Shown here piece after piece: positions 52,214 to 61,363 of a DNA stretch of 64,000 nt. The stretch is from an uncultured Burkholderiaceae bacterium (GTDB lineage: Bacteria; Pseudomonadota; Gammaproteobacteria; Burkholderiales; Burkholderiaceae_B): assembly GCA_937888805.1 (NCBI GenBank), contig CALBEY010000108.1:1-64000 (forward strand). The letters are read 5' to 3'. Each line of letters starts with the position of its first letter. Within the stretch, counting starts at the first letter, position 1. A program made the translations under genes and the position numbers. The notes beneath the pieces were generated by a model. The model made no database searches. It had not been told where the DNA came from and was given only the letters and a program-made list of their open reading frames with translations.

Positions 52214-52512
52214 TCAAAGACTCAAATACTGTTCTCGCTCAGCGATGAAGTTGGGACGGGATACCAAGCCACAAAATGGTTCAAGCAGCTTGTTTTCTAG
52301 GCTGTTGTACACCACAAAAATGTTGCTTCGCGGAAAAGGGGTGATGTTTGAATTCGAACCGTGCATGGTGTTGCATTCGAAAAGCGTTACTGATCCTGCA
52401 AGCCCCGTGGGTGCAATCACCCCAAGCGCTTCTATTAGCTCAGTCAGGTTCTCAGGATCTGGCACACCAAGATCTTGTCGCCGTAGTGATTGCTTGTAGT
52501 GGTCTTCAGGAC
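52214..52512 (-). pseudogene. ectD: 3' remnant of ectoine hydroxylase gene (ectD-like)
   Basis: A minus-strand open frame encodes only the C-terminal ~98 residues of an EctD/phytanoyl-CoA dioxygenase family protein: [19 protein letters not shown], then [36 protein letters not shown] and [12 protein letters not shown]. The late metal His (NTMHGS) and 2-oxoglutarate Arg (FPRSN) are kept. Upstream the resemblance fades after about FVCCC, and the frame stops (TGA) near 52556. The N-terminal two thirds, including the HxD iron motif, are gone. The family is ~300 residues long, so this is a truncated, non-functional remnant. Confidence 0.8.
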
Positions 52513-53241
52513 AGCAACAAACGAAATGCCCTTGCCGATACGGTTCATCATAAGCTCAGGGGCTTATTGATCACTGGCGCTATCGCGCCAGGTAAAAAAT
52601 TAACGCTTAGAAGGTTAACTGAACAATTTGGCACAAGCGTCATGCCTGTCAGAGAGGCCGTTAGTCGGTTGTGTGCGGAAGGTGCGCTGACTGTTTTGGC
52701 GAATCGAACCGTTTGCGTTTCGTGCCCCAATGCAGCAGTTTTTGCTGAGCTCGTAAAGATTCGCTGCGCGCTTGAGGGACTCGCCACTGAGGTCGCATGC
52801 AAGCAATTGTCACAGACCAAGCTGCAACATATTCGTCAAGCCGTGTTGCGTTTTGAGCGACAAGGTACCAAGCCGCGACCCAACCATACCCTGCTGTCAC
52901 GCACCAATCGCGATCTTCATTTCACCATTTACCGCGCCGCTCAAATGCCTCATTTGTTTGATTTGATTGAAGGACTTTGGGTACAAGTTGCACCAGCCGT
53001 ATCGCTGACCTTAAGACATGCTACGAAGGGCATTATTCAATGGGATTCATTTGATCACCACGCACGCTTGCTTGACAGCTTGATGAGTCGAGATCCCATT
53101 CGAGCCAGGCAGGCCGTCGTTGCTGACATCAGAAGCACTGGTGCTTTCATTTTAAAGACAGGCGTGCTTGATACGGTTGACGCAAACGCAGGTCCCTTTA
53201 CGGCTCAGACCTTACGCGCACCTCGGGTGCGTCGTCTGTGA
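52486..53241 (+). CDS. GntR family regulator (FadR/FCD subfamily)
   Basis: Winged-helix regulator of ~251 residues. The DNA-binding domain ([54 protein letters not shown]) is complete, followed by an FCD ligand domain with a metal-site pattern ([21 protein letters not shown]). The start is uncertain. The first in-frame GTG at 52486 lacks a ribosome site. An in-frame TTG at 52348 would make a 297-residue protein, but its first ~55 residues are antisense to the ectD remnant. It probably controls one of the flanking transport loci. Confidence 0.75.
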   Translation: MIACSGLQDSNKRNALADTVHHKLRGLLITGAIAPGKKLTLRRLTEQFGTSVMPVREAVSRLCAEGALTVLANRTVCVSCPNAAVFAELVKIRCALEGLATEVACKQLSQTKLQHIRQAVLRFERQGTKPRPNHTLLSRTNRDLHFTIYRAAQMPHLFDLIEGLWVQVAPAVSLTLRHATKGIIQWDSFDHHARLLDSLMSRDPIRARQAVVADIRSTGAFILKTGVLDTVDANAGPFTAQTLRAPRVRRL

Positions 53242-53394
53242 TTGCAAGCGAGAGTTATCGCTGCGGATATCGAAACACAAAACCAGATGACTCCAATCAA
53301 GTTCGCCTTGATGTAAGGTTAAGTCAATGCCAAGGCATTTGTCGGCCATTTGATAAGACTTACCTGATAAACCTCATGACTTTCGCCAACTCGC

Positions 53395-54609
53395 ATGATT
53401 TCTAAAACCAAGGCCGTTGGGACCATGGGTTTGGCCCAGATTATAGCCAGTGCAGCGGCCCAATACTTACCAGCCGTTATTGCCGTGCAGGCAGCCCGCG
53501 CATTGGATCTTCCTCACGTGGCGCTCTTTGCTGGATTCTCAATGGCCCTGGTGATTTCAGCGCTCTTGGGGCCATTTGCTGGGCGCTTGGTAGATCGCCT
53601 CGGCGGACGACCTGTCCTTATGTTGTCAAACATCTTTTTTGCGGCATCTCTGATCACTTTGGGTTTTGCGCAAGGACTGTGGACCCTCATTTTGGCTTAT
53701 GCATTGATGGGTTTAGGCTTGGCTACTGGCCTATTTGAAGTCGCCTTTGCCGCTCTGGTGCGGTTGTTTGGTAGAGAAGCGCGCAGCACCATCACCGGCC
53801 TTACCCTTGTGGCTGGGTTTGCGAGTTTTGTTGGCTGGACCGTCTCAGTCTACGTCGAAGCGCGATACGGCTGGCGAGGCGTGTGTTGGTTTTGGGCATT
53901 GGTACACCTATGTATTGGATTGCCCCTGCACGCGATGATGCCTACTCCTTCGAGAATCCTAGCAAGCACGACAGATAACAAACCTAACGCCGTCCAACCC
54001 CCCCAAACCACCAAAACCAACAGCGAACCCATCGCCATTAGCCCGCAACAGCGGCGTAAAGAAATCATTGTGGGCGTTCTGCTGGCTTACGTGTTTGCCG
54101 CCAACGCTTTTGTTGGTATGGGCCTGATGATGCACTTGCCACGATTGCTACAAGAAATGGGTGTGGCCGTCGCACTGGCTTTCACCATCAGTTCATTTGT
54201 CGGGCCATCTCAAGTCGTCGGTCGTTTGATTGACTACTTTTATATGCAACGTTGGCACCCACTCATTTCAACGCGCTGGGCTGCCGCCTGCCATCCAGTC
54301 GCCGCCTTGCTACTGATGATCTTCGCTGGACCAATTGCTTTCGTGTTTGTGCTCTTGCATGGGATTGGCAACGGAATCTTAATCATTGCCCGCGGCAACC
54401 TTCCCTTGGCTATCTTTGGCGCAAACGGCTACGGGCGCAGGCAAGGCTGGCTCATGATGCCAGCCAAACTCGCCCAAGCGGCTGCCCCTTTTCTTTTTGG
54501 ACTGGCGTTGACTCAGTGGGGAGCCCACATCTTGTGGTTGACCTTAGCGCTGGGATTGTCCGTATTGGTAGCTCTTTGCCTGATTTCAACACAACCGCTA
54601 AAAGCTTAA
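53395..54609 (+). CDS. MFS transporter
   Basis: Twelve-helix major facilitator of 404 residues. The N-half has GPFAGRLVDRLGGRPVL, the MFS loop 2-3 signature (GxLxDRxGxR/K). A hydrophilic central loop (about 185-225) rich in Thr/Asn/Pro separates the halves. The C-half continues LLAYVFAANAFVGMGLMMHLP. No substrate can be read. It lies 153 bp after the GntR gene on the same strand and converges on the lyase gene. Confidence 0.85.
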   Translation: MISKTKAVGTMGLAQIIASAAAQYLPAVIAVQAARALDLPHVALFAGFSMALVISALLGPFAGRLVDRLGGRPVLMLSNIFFAASLITLGFAQGLWTLILAYALMGLGLATGLFEVAFAALVRLFGREARSTITGLTLVAGFASFVGWTVSVYVEARYGWRGVCWFWALVHLCIGLPLHAMMPTPSRILASTTDNKPNAVQPPQTTKTNSEPIAISPQQRRKEIIVGVLLAYVFAANAFVGMGLMMHLPRLLQEMGVAVALAFTISSFVGPSQVVGRLIDYFYMQRWHPLISTRWAAACHPVAALLLMIFAGPIAFVFVLLHGIGNGILIIARGNLPLAIFGANGYGRRQGWLMMPAKLAQAAAPFLFGLALTQWGAHILWLTLALGLSVLVALCLISTQPLKA

Positions 54610-54726
54610 CAATCATGGCTTCATACGCGCGAACAAATAAAGTTGTCTTTTATGGCCCAAAAAAAACCAACCAAGAGTCGCCTCGAATGACCGGATTTAC
54701 ACTGCACAACAAATTACTGTCAACCA

Positions 54727-55617
54727 TTAATCAAAGCGAGTTTCCCACGCCTCAACTTCGCTCAGGCCCAACGCTTCATTGTACTGTTGGGCAGTAAACA
54801 TCTTTCCCTCATAATCAGCCATATTCCCCACATCGTGCAAGTGCGAGAGCGCCGCATGCATGGCATGACCAAAAACACCACGGGCTAGCGCAGGATAGAT
54901 CGCCAAGTCAACACCGGATTTTTTAAGTTCGTCGCGCTGAAGTTGACGCAATGCGCGGGCACTGTCCATGTTGACAACCACCGGAATCGACACTTGAGCT
55001 TTAATAGTGCGGATGTCTTGCAAAATATGCGGCGTTGATTTGAGCTCAACAAAAATAGCGTCAGCACCAGCTTGGGCAAAAGCTTGAGCGCGTCCAATGG
55101 CTTCCTCAAGCCCAAGCGAACCAGCTGAGTCAGTGCGCGCGATTAAAACAAATTCGGGGTCAGACCGGGCGGCGTGCGCCGCAGATATTTTAGACACAGC
55201 TTGCTTGAAATCCAGTACTGTTCTATCACCTTCCATCTGAGCACAGCGCTTCGGAGAAATCTGATCCTCGATGTGAATAGCAGCCACACCGGCAGCCTCA
55301 AACTCCATTATTGCTCGCCGAACATTCACAACGTTGCCGTAACCCGTGTCGGCATCACAAATAATAGGAATATCAACGCTTGAGGCAACACGCCGCGCAT
55401 GGTCAGTCATCAAAGTCAGGTCGACCAATCCCACATCAGGTCGGCCAAGTAAGGTGGCAGATACACCGTTGCCTGTCATATACGCAGCAGAAAAGCCAGC
55501 TTGTTCAACCAGTCGCGCACCATAACCATCATAGATACCTGGTGCGCATAGGGTTTGAGACGATACAAGCATTTGGCGAAGTACCCTGCGCTTAGCCGTC
55601 GCTCGGGTCGCACTCAT
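54727..55617 (-). CDS. isocitrate lyase / PEP mutase superfamily lyase
   Basis: TIM-barrel enzyme of 296 residues from the ATG at 55617; a TTG at 55629 is less likely. It has CDADTGYGN (Asp88, Asp90), metal-site IEDQ (116-119), and the loop SPKRCAQMEGDRT. The catalytic Cys125 of lyases is kept, but the usual KRCGH reads KRCAQ. Relatives include 2-methylisocitrate lyase, 2,3-dimethylmalate lyase and CPEP mutase. The ATG overlaps the LeuD-like stop (ATGA), so it acts after a hydratase, probably cleaving a hydroxylated acid to pyruvate or a keto acid plus a second product. Confidence 0.82.
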   Translation of the reverse strand: MSATRATAKRRVLRQMLVSSQTLCAPGIYDGYGARLVEQAGFSAAYMTGNGVSATLLGRPDVGLVDLTLMTDHARRVASSVDIPIICDADTGYGNVVNVRRAIMEFEAAGVAAIHIEDQISPKRCAQMEGDRTVLDFKQAVSKISAAHAARSDPEFVLIARTDSAGSLGLEEAIGRAQAFAQAGADAIFVELKSTPHILQDIRTIKAQVSIPVVVNMDSARALRQLQRDELKKSGVDLAIYPALARGVFGHAMHAALSHLHDVGNMADYEGKMFTAQQYNEALGLSEVEAWETRFD

Positions 55618-56126
55618 ACAAAGTTCCAATCAGGGTACTTTTTGAGAAAGGGCAACAAACCACCCATAGATAGAATGACCAGAATTTCAGCCGGTAGCGG
55701 CGGCACCTTTTGTATCAAGTTTCCGTCGCAATGCAGGGTACCAGACGACAAATCCAATGCAAGCGCCTGTCCTTCTAGGATCGTACTGGTGTCACACTCA
55801 AAAACAGGCAAACCGTTGTTAATCGCGTTGCGAAAGAATTGACGCCCAAAAGACTGAGCAACAACCGCGCGCACTTTCATCTTATGCAACACATGGGTGG
55901 CTTGTTCACGAGAAGAATTGATACCGAAATGTTTACCTGCAACCAAAATACCACCACCAGAACTGTCGATACGTGACGCAATCCCAGGTGAAAGCTGATC
56001 AAAAGCGTGTTTAGCCACGTCGTCGACACCCTGACCTGGCGAGTATTTGTTTGAACAGTTCAAATCTGTATTGACATCATCACCAAGCAGAAATGCTGAA
56101 CCTTGAATCACCAGTTGATTACTCAT
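55614..56126 (-). CDS. LeuD-like small subunit of aconitase-family hydro-lyase
   Basis: 170-residue swivelling-domain subunit. It has GDDVNTDL (15-22) and the GKHFGINSSREQA block (64-76) that contacts substrate, matching the LeuD pattern. The first ATG overlaps the large-subunit stop (ATGA). It is not part of a leucine operon (no leuA or leuB nearby), so it is likely a degradative hydratase/dehydratase small subunit, as in dimethylmaleate, maleate or homoaconitate-type enzymes. Confidence 0.85.
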   Translation of the reverse strand: MSNQLVIQGSAFLLGDDVNTDLNCSNKYSPGQGVDDVAKHAFDQLSPGIASRIDSSGGGILVAGKHFGINSSREQATHVLHKMKVRAVVAQSFGRQFFRNAINNGLPVFECDTSTILEGQALALDLSSGTLHCDGNLIQKVPPLPAEILVILSMGGLLPFLKKYPDWNFV

Positions 56127-57406
56127 GAGTGAGACCGCCAGGTGCCACCCTCAACCATGCGAGGATCAGTGATAAAGCCAGTTAATGCAGAGGCGGCAAC
56201 CGTCGCGGCTGAGCCTAACCAAATATCAGCATTCTTATTGGTGAGGCGGCCCTTAAAATTTCGATTGGCTGTTGATATAACCGTATCACCATCGCCAGGC
56301 ACCAGTCGATTGGTAATGCCGACACACGTACCACAGCCAGCAGACTCGAACGATGCACCAGCGACTGTCAGAATTTCTATCAAGCCTTCTTTGAGTGCGG
56401 CCAAATAAATTTGCCTTGAGGCTGGTGTCACAATCATACGCACGCCACTGGCCAGCTTACGACCCTTGAGAATGGAAGCTGCTTGCCGGATATCATCTAG
56501 CCTTCCATTGGTACAAGTACCAATCAAGGCGAATTGAATTTTTTGTCGCTCAATTTGATCCACACCGACAATGTTATCAACCTCGTGCTTACGAGCCAAT
56601 TGAGGCGCAAGATTGGCCACATCAATGGTGTAACGCTCGCTATATTTGGCGTCTGCATCTGCAAAAGTTGGTCGAGGTGTCTTAGCGCCATGTGCTTTGA
56701 GCCAAGCGAATGTCTTTTCATCCGGCTCAAGAATGGCAGCCTTGGCACCGAGTTCTGCGGCATGATTGCAAAGTGTCATACGATCATCAATAGCCATGGC
56801 CGCCACAGCGTCACCAACATATTCGATGGCATGGTAGTTCAGACCTTCAGCACCAAACTTACCAAGCAAAGCAAGCGTGATGTCTTTGGCCCAAACGCCA
56901 GGCGTCAGCACGCCTTGCAAGTCGATCCGTACCGTTTCAGGTACTCTAAACCATAACTTACTGCTTATCATGGCCGCGCAAACATCAGTGCCTTCAATGC
57001 CGGTACCAAAAGCATTAAAGGCGCCGTATGTCACTGAATGCGTATCCGTACCGACCACCAAATCACCGCAGGTCAAGTGACCACCTTCAGGCAACACTTG
57101 GTGACAAATACCATCACCAATATCGTAAAGGCCTGTGCCACGCTTTGTCGCGAACGCTCTCATTGAAGAGTGAATGTCAGCGGCTTCTTGATTGGGTGGT
57201 GGTGAGTAATGATCTAAAACCAATGACGTTTTGTTTGCGAATTTCAGTGGCTGATCGCCAAAGGAATTAATTAGTTTGATCGTGTTCACCGCTCGGGTAT
57301 CAGTGACCATGGCATAGTCTACTTCCGCCACCACCACCTCACCGGCTTGCACAGTCTCTCGACCAGCGTGTCTGGCAAGAATTTTTTCAACGATAGTCAA
57401 GCCCAC
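56123..57406 (-). CDS. LeuC-like large subunit of aconitase-family hydro-lyase
   Basis: 4Fe-4S hydro-lyase large subunit of 427 residues. Cluster ligands are Cys298 (GTCTNGR), Cys358 and Cys361 (GCGTCVG). Other motifs are LDHYSPPPNQ and GTDTHSVTYGAFNAFGTG. It is shorter than E. coli LeuC (466), fitting the archaeal-type/HACN-like group often used in catabolism. The GTG start has AGGA upstream. It is the first of a coupled trio with the LeuD-like and lyase genes. A 264-bp gap separates it from the dctM upstream, so it may have its own promoter. Confidence 0.87.
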   Translation of the reverse strand: MGLTIVEKILARHAGRETVQAGEVVVAEVDYAMVTDTRAVNTIKLINSFGDQPLKFANKTSLVLDHYSPPPNQEAADIHSSMRAFATKRGTGLYDIGDGICHQVLPEGGHLTCGDLVVGTDTHSVTYGAFNAFGTGIEGTDVCAAMISSKLWFRVPETVRIDLQGVLTPGVWAKDITLALLGKFGAEGLNYHAIEYVGDAVAAMAIDDRMTLCNHAAELGAKAAILEPDEKTFAWLKAHGAKTPRPTFADADAKYSERYTIDVANLAPQLARKHEVDNIVGVDQIERQKIQFALIGTCTNGRLDDIRQAASILKGRKLASGVRMIVTPASRQIYLAALKEGLIEILTVAGASFESAGCGTCVGITNRLVPGDGDTVISTANRNFKGRLTNKNADIWLGSAATVAASALTGFITDPRMVEGGTWRSHS

Positions 57407-57670
57407 AGTACATCCTATCTAAGAGAGTTTTTCTTGGTTGACAAATTAGCCAATCCTATTCAACCAATACTCACAAACGCCAGCCATGTGAAAACACGAC
57501 ATTACTTTGATAGCTTGCGAACAATGGTGTTAAAGATTTACCAAACAATTAGAGTTTCCAGACAAACAACACCCAATGGCAACTTTCAAAAAGATCAGAA
57601 AAATCACCAAAACACACTAGAAAAAACCAACTTCGAAAAGTTCAGGTTTTTTCCAGTGCTTCAATTGGCG

Positions 57671-58951
57671 TTAGAACGTCGAAACAACAAGCAAGTTAGG
57701 TACGTAAAGTGCAAGCGCTGGGAACAATAAGACCAGTATCAACACAACCGTGTCAGAGATGCAATATGGGAACGACCCTTTGATGACCGTTGTAAGCGGT
57801 ACTTTAGTCACACCGCTAACAGCAAACAGGTTAAGACCAACCGGTGGAATCACACCGCCAATTTCAATACAAAGTGCCGTGAGAATGCCCAAATGGATAG
57901 GATCTACGCCTAAAGCGAGTGCAACGGGAAAGTAGATTGGCACGGTCAGCACCAAAACAGCGACACCTGTCAGCACTGTCGACAACAGGAGTAGTGTTCC
58001 CATCAACACAAACAAGAACCCGGTTTTAGACAAGCCAAGTGTGCCAACCCAGTCTGCAATCATTTGTGGCCAACCCATGTTGGCCAAAAAGAATTGAAAC
58101 ACGCCCACACAGCCAAGCAAGAAAAAGACAATAGCAGTCAAATTCAGCGTTCTAAGGGTTGTTGGACCAATTTCTTTCATAAATTCACGGCGTTTGGCGA
58201 TCAACCCGTAGAGCATCGCGTAGGCACAGGCCGCAGCACCAGCCTCCGTTGGGGTAAAGACGCCACCGTATAAGCCACCCAAAACAATCACAGGCATCAG
58301 AAGAGCAGGATAGGCTTCAAGAAGGGTGCGACCCACTTCCTTGATGTCAAATTTTTTGCGGGGCAACTTAATAAACATCGAAACACAGAAAATAATGACC
58401 GCATCACTAATGGCCAACATGATTCCAGGAACCATGCCAGCAAAGAATAATTTAATAATTGAGCTCTCAGTCAAAATACCGTAAAGAATCAGGGTCACAC
58501 TCGGCGGTATAAGCAAAGCAATACCGCCGGCAGACGCAATAAGACCGGCAGACATCCAGACGGGATAGCCACGTTTGATCAGTTCTGGATAAGCTATCAC
58601 GCTAAGAGCTGCCGCCATGGCAGTCGATGAGCCTGAGATGGCACCAAACAAAACAGCAACAATAAGCGTGGCATACGCAAATCCACCTGGGATCCACCCT
58701 ACCAAAGAATCAGCGAACCGGAATAAGCCTGAAACCAAACCGGTTTTTTCCATCAAAAAACCAGCATAGATAAAAAAGGGAATAGCAATCAGCGTGTACT
58801 TGGCCAAGAAACTAAAAAAGGCATCGGATAACGTATTGAACGTCAAAAAATCATCAAAAAGAACCATCACAGCAGTGGCGCCAGACAGCGCGACGCCGAT
58901 CGGTACACCAACAAGCAAAAACACAATAAGTACGCTGCCTAAAGCACCCAT
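57671..58951 (-). CDS. dctM: TRAP transporter large permease (DctM-type), system 2
   Basis: 426-residue DctM subunit from the ATG at 58951, about 12 transmembrane segments. Blocks are VGVPIGVALSGATAVMV, TLIAIPFFIYAGFLMEKTG, FGAISGSSTAMAAALSV, GGIALLIPPSVTLILYG and IGGVIPPVGLNLFAVSG. An upstream TTG at 58990 would add 13 residues. It follows dctQ on the same strand after 141 bp and precedes the hydro-lyase genes, so uptake and catabolism are probably linked. Confidence 0.93.
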   Translation of the reverse strand: MGALGSVLIVFLLVGVPIGVALSGATAVMVLFDDFLTFNTLSDAFFSFLAKYTLIAIPFFIYAGFLMEKTGLVSGLFRFADSLVGWIPGGFAYATLIVAVLFGAISGSSTAMAAALSVIAYPELIKRGYPVWMSAGLIASAGGIALLIPPSVTLILYGILTESSIIKLFFAGMVPGIMLAISDAVIIFCVSMFIKLPRKKFDIKEVGRTLLEAYPALLMPVIVLGGLYGGVFTPTEAGAAACAYAMLYGLIAKRREFMKEIGPTTLRTLNLTAIVFFLLGCVGVFQFFLANMGWPQMIADWVGTLGLSKTGFLFVLMGTLLLLSTVLTGVAVLVLTVPIYFPVALALGVDPIHLGILTALCIEIGGVIPPVGLNLFAVSGVTKVPLTTVIKGSFPYCISDTVVLILVLLFPALALYVPNLLVVSTF

Positions 58952-59092
58952 GTCATTCCCTAATTTTGTTTTATAGCAAAGCCTATCCAACCTTTGAATG
59001 TTGGAAGCCTCTGAGTTTATCGATAATTTTTTTAAACTATGTTGCCAATTTCAGAAAAGGTAAAAGACTCAAAAAAACAAAAACGTTGTTGT

Positions 59093-59653
59093 TCAGATGT
59101 CAGCAACTAATTCAATTTTACCCTTCAGGTGCTCGCCGTTACGGTATGCAACCACATCTTCAATGATTTGAAAAAAAGCAACCAGACCCATCAGGCCAAT
59201 CCCTAGCACAAAGAAAAAGTAAAACGGCCATAAGTCTAAAATAAGACTTTCACTCTTCAGTTCTACTGAATACGAGTAGGTCACCATCGACCAACCTGCG
59301 TAGCTCAATGCAAAGCATAAGACAGTTGTCAGCGTGGTTGAAACTATTTTTGAAAGGCCAACGATGCGATAACACTTTTTGTGATTTAGGTACTCTATCA
59401 GAGCAGCCATCACCAAGTGTCCACGGCGTATTTGTGTAACGCTGAAATATAACACCACCGCGACCACCACAAAGTAAATGGCAGCATCTTGGCCCCATTC
59501 GAAAGCAAGACCAAAAATGTATCTTCGAATGATTTCAACAATCGCCAAGATGGTTACAGCAAAAAATGTAAAACCAGCCAAATACGAGACCACCGACTCA
59601 ATCACAATGTTCATGCGATTGGCAAACGATAAAATTCCAAGTTTTTTAGTCAC
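59093..59653 (-). CDS. dctQ: TRAP transporter small permease (DctQ-type), system 2
   Basis: 186-residue small permease with four hydrophobic segments (about 20-42, 55-72, 100-122, 140-162). FEWGQDAAIYFVVVAVVLYFSVTQIRRGHL is the DctQ core region. The start is GTG at 59653 with AAGGG about 6 nt upstream; an ATG at 59614 is possible. It lies 88 bp after dctP, in order dctP-dctQ-dctM. Confidence 0.88.
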   Translation of the reverse strand: MTKKLGILSFANRMNIVIESVVSYLAGFTFFAVTILAIVEIIRRYIFGLAFEWGQDAAIYFVVVAVVLYFSVTQIRRGHLVMAALIEYLNHKKCYRIVGLSKIVSTTLTTVLCFALSYAGWSMVTYSYSVELKSESLILDLWPFYFFFVLGIGLMGLVAFFQIIEDVVAYRNGEHLKGKIELVADI

Positions 59654-59741
59654 AATCTACCCTTAAGGTTTCTATATCCTACATAACCCGCAGACTAAAC
59701 GGCGGCTCGTATTTGTCACCTAACAGACACGAAAGAATTGA

Positions 59742-60893
59742 TTACTTACGTTCTTTTTTACCCGTGAGTTCTCCGCCCTTTCCGTAACGTGCGAACACCT
59801 TATCGAACTGGCTGCAATCAACCTTTTCTACTGCAGAACTTCCTATTGGATTTTCGGCAACCAATTGAGCGGCTTCCAATTCAAAAGCATTGACAAGTTT
59901 TGCACCTTTTTCGTCAACTTTGGACCTGATCCACTCGTTGGTAGCCCCACCTTCTGCTGACTTGATTTGAGCAGCTTCTTCTGGCGTCATGATGTAAATG
60001 CCTGGCGCTTTTTTATCCGTCGTTTGAAACTGTTTCACAATACGTTGGTCAGCGCAAAAGTTGATGGCACGTTGAAAAGGCAAGAAGTCATTGTAAAAAA
60101 CTTCAGACACCGCTGCCTGTTGGGCCTTGCTCAGTCTGTTCCACCACTTCTGGGACGCACCGAACCAGTAGTAATCGCCAACAAGGCCGTTAAGACCCGC
60201 AACCGTAAAATACGGGGCTTGCTCCTTCACGGCGTTAAATCCACCGAGACTGGTCAACAAACCATCGATCACGCCTGTCTGCAAGGCTGACGGCACATCA
60301 CCAAAAGCCATGGCCTGCGGGTTAGCGCCCAATGAAGATAACAATGCGTTTTCAGCAGGGCCCATACTGCGTACTTTACTGCCCTTAAAATCATTTGGCG
60401 AGACGTAACGGCCCTTGGTGCCACCAATGCCCATGAACATACTCATATCGCCTGAGGCCAACAAGGTGATCTGATGCTTTTTGCTCATCAGGTCAGCCAC
60501 TGCTTTGTAAGTCAGTGTTGTGTCAAGCTTGCCGATCGCGCCAGGTGTCGTCAGCTTACCCGCACCTAACATGACGTTGGCATATGGCTCAGCGCTGGCT
60601 GTTTTACCAAACTGCCCCGTCAACATTTCCAAGTTACCCTGCGTTAAAGCCTTAACACCTTGTGGGATGGTGTAAAGGGATTTGGCCCAATAAATCTGAA
60701 CTTTACTGCCAGGCACTTTTTCCTCAAGCTTTTCAGCGAAGTACACTTCAGCAATTGCCGCTGGGTGTGGAGGACCGCTATGGTCAGATGCCCAACGCAT
60801 TTTAATTGGCGCTACGGCTGAAGCCGTGCCTGCCAAAGTCAGCAAACTAGCGGCAGTCAATGACAACAGCCCTGTGGATAATTTCAGTTTCAT
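59742..60893 (-). CDS. dctP: TRAP transporter substrate-binding protein (DctP-type), system 2
   Basis: Periplasmic receptor of 383 residues from the ATG at 60893, with GGAGA 6 nt upstream. The signal peptide MKLKLSTGLLSLTAASLLT ends near ASAVA. The ligand-site region is collinear with DctP (KVRSMGPAENALLSSLGAN, then GDVPSALQTGVIDGLLTS). It is ~50 residues longer than system 1 DctP, and the two are divergent in sequence, so ligands probably differ. It is the first gene of the minus-strand operon, divergent from the amidase. Confidence 0.92.
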   Translation of the reverse strand: MKLKLSTGLLSLTAASLLTLAGTASAVAPIKMRWASDHSGPPHPAAIAEVYFAEKLEEKVPGSKVQIYWAKSLYTIPQGVKALTQGNLEMLTGQFGKTASAEPYANVMLGAGKLTTPGAIGKLDTTLTYKAVADLMSKKHQITLLASGDMSMFMGIGGTKGRYVSPNDFKGSKVRSMGPAENALLSSLGANPQAMAFGDVPSALQTGVIDGLLTSLGGFNAVKEQAPYFTVAGLNGLVGDYYWFGASQKWWNRLSKAQQAAVSEVFYNDFLPFQRAINFCADQRIVKQFQTTDKKAPGIYIMTPEEAAQIKSAEGGATNEWIRSKVDEKGAKLVNAFELEAAQLVAENPIGSSAVEKVDCSQFDKVFARYGKGGELTGKKERK

Positions 60894-61363
60894 ACGATTC
60901 TCCGTTTCCAATTTTTGAAATTCGCTTCTTTCGTCCCAAATACTGAAGAACTCAGCCGCCAAAACTTAATGCGAATACCAAAAACAGTCAATATTGCAAT
61001 CACTTACGTGTTTACCATTAGATGGCTTACCTTAGGGTCCTGAAAAAACGCTTCATTTCCCTTAGTATATGATTTTCTGATCGGCCTAAAGCTAATGAAC
61101 TCGGGGCTCTTGCGCAGTTAACCGTTTGCATTTTAGACCCTCAGTGCACTCAAGACCACCCTTATCAGACAAGCCATGTGAAAAAAAATTGTTGATTTTT
61201 TTTGAAAAAAAACTCAGACAAACTGGCCACTGCAAAACAACAACATTTTTTGTTTCGGTTTGAGCGTCATTACGAAGTGCCTAAACCTAAGACGGATCAC
61301 CATAAAGCAAAAACACACCCGCGATAAGTGGTTGTAAATGCAGCGTAGGAGAAAGAATTTCTG

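Noticed and set aside
52182-52499. Plus-strand 105-codon ORF before the GntR gene
   Set aside because: It lies antisense to the ectD remnant, whose frame has unmistakable family motifs.
54252-54797. 181-codon plus-strand ORF over the MFS 3' end
   Set aside because: Different frame inside the MFS gene, no motif, and it runs into the convergent lyase gene.
56123-57406. Calling the aconitase-family pair leucine biosynthesis leuCD
   Set aside because: No leuA or leuB neighbours; the pair is coupled to a lyase and TRAP genes, and the large subunit is shorter than standard LeuC.
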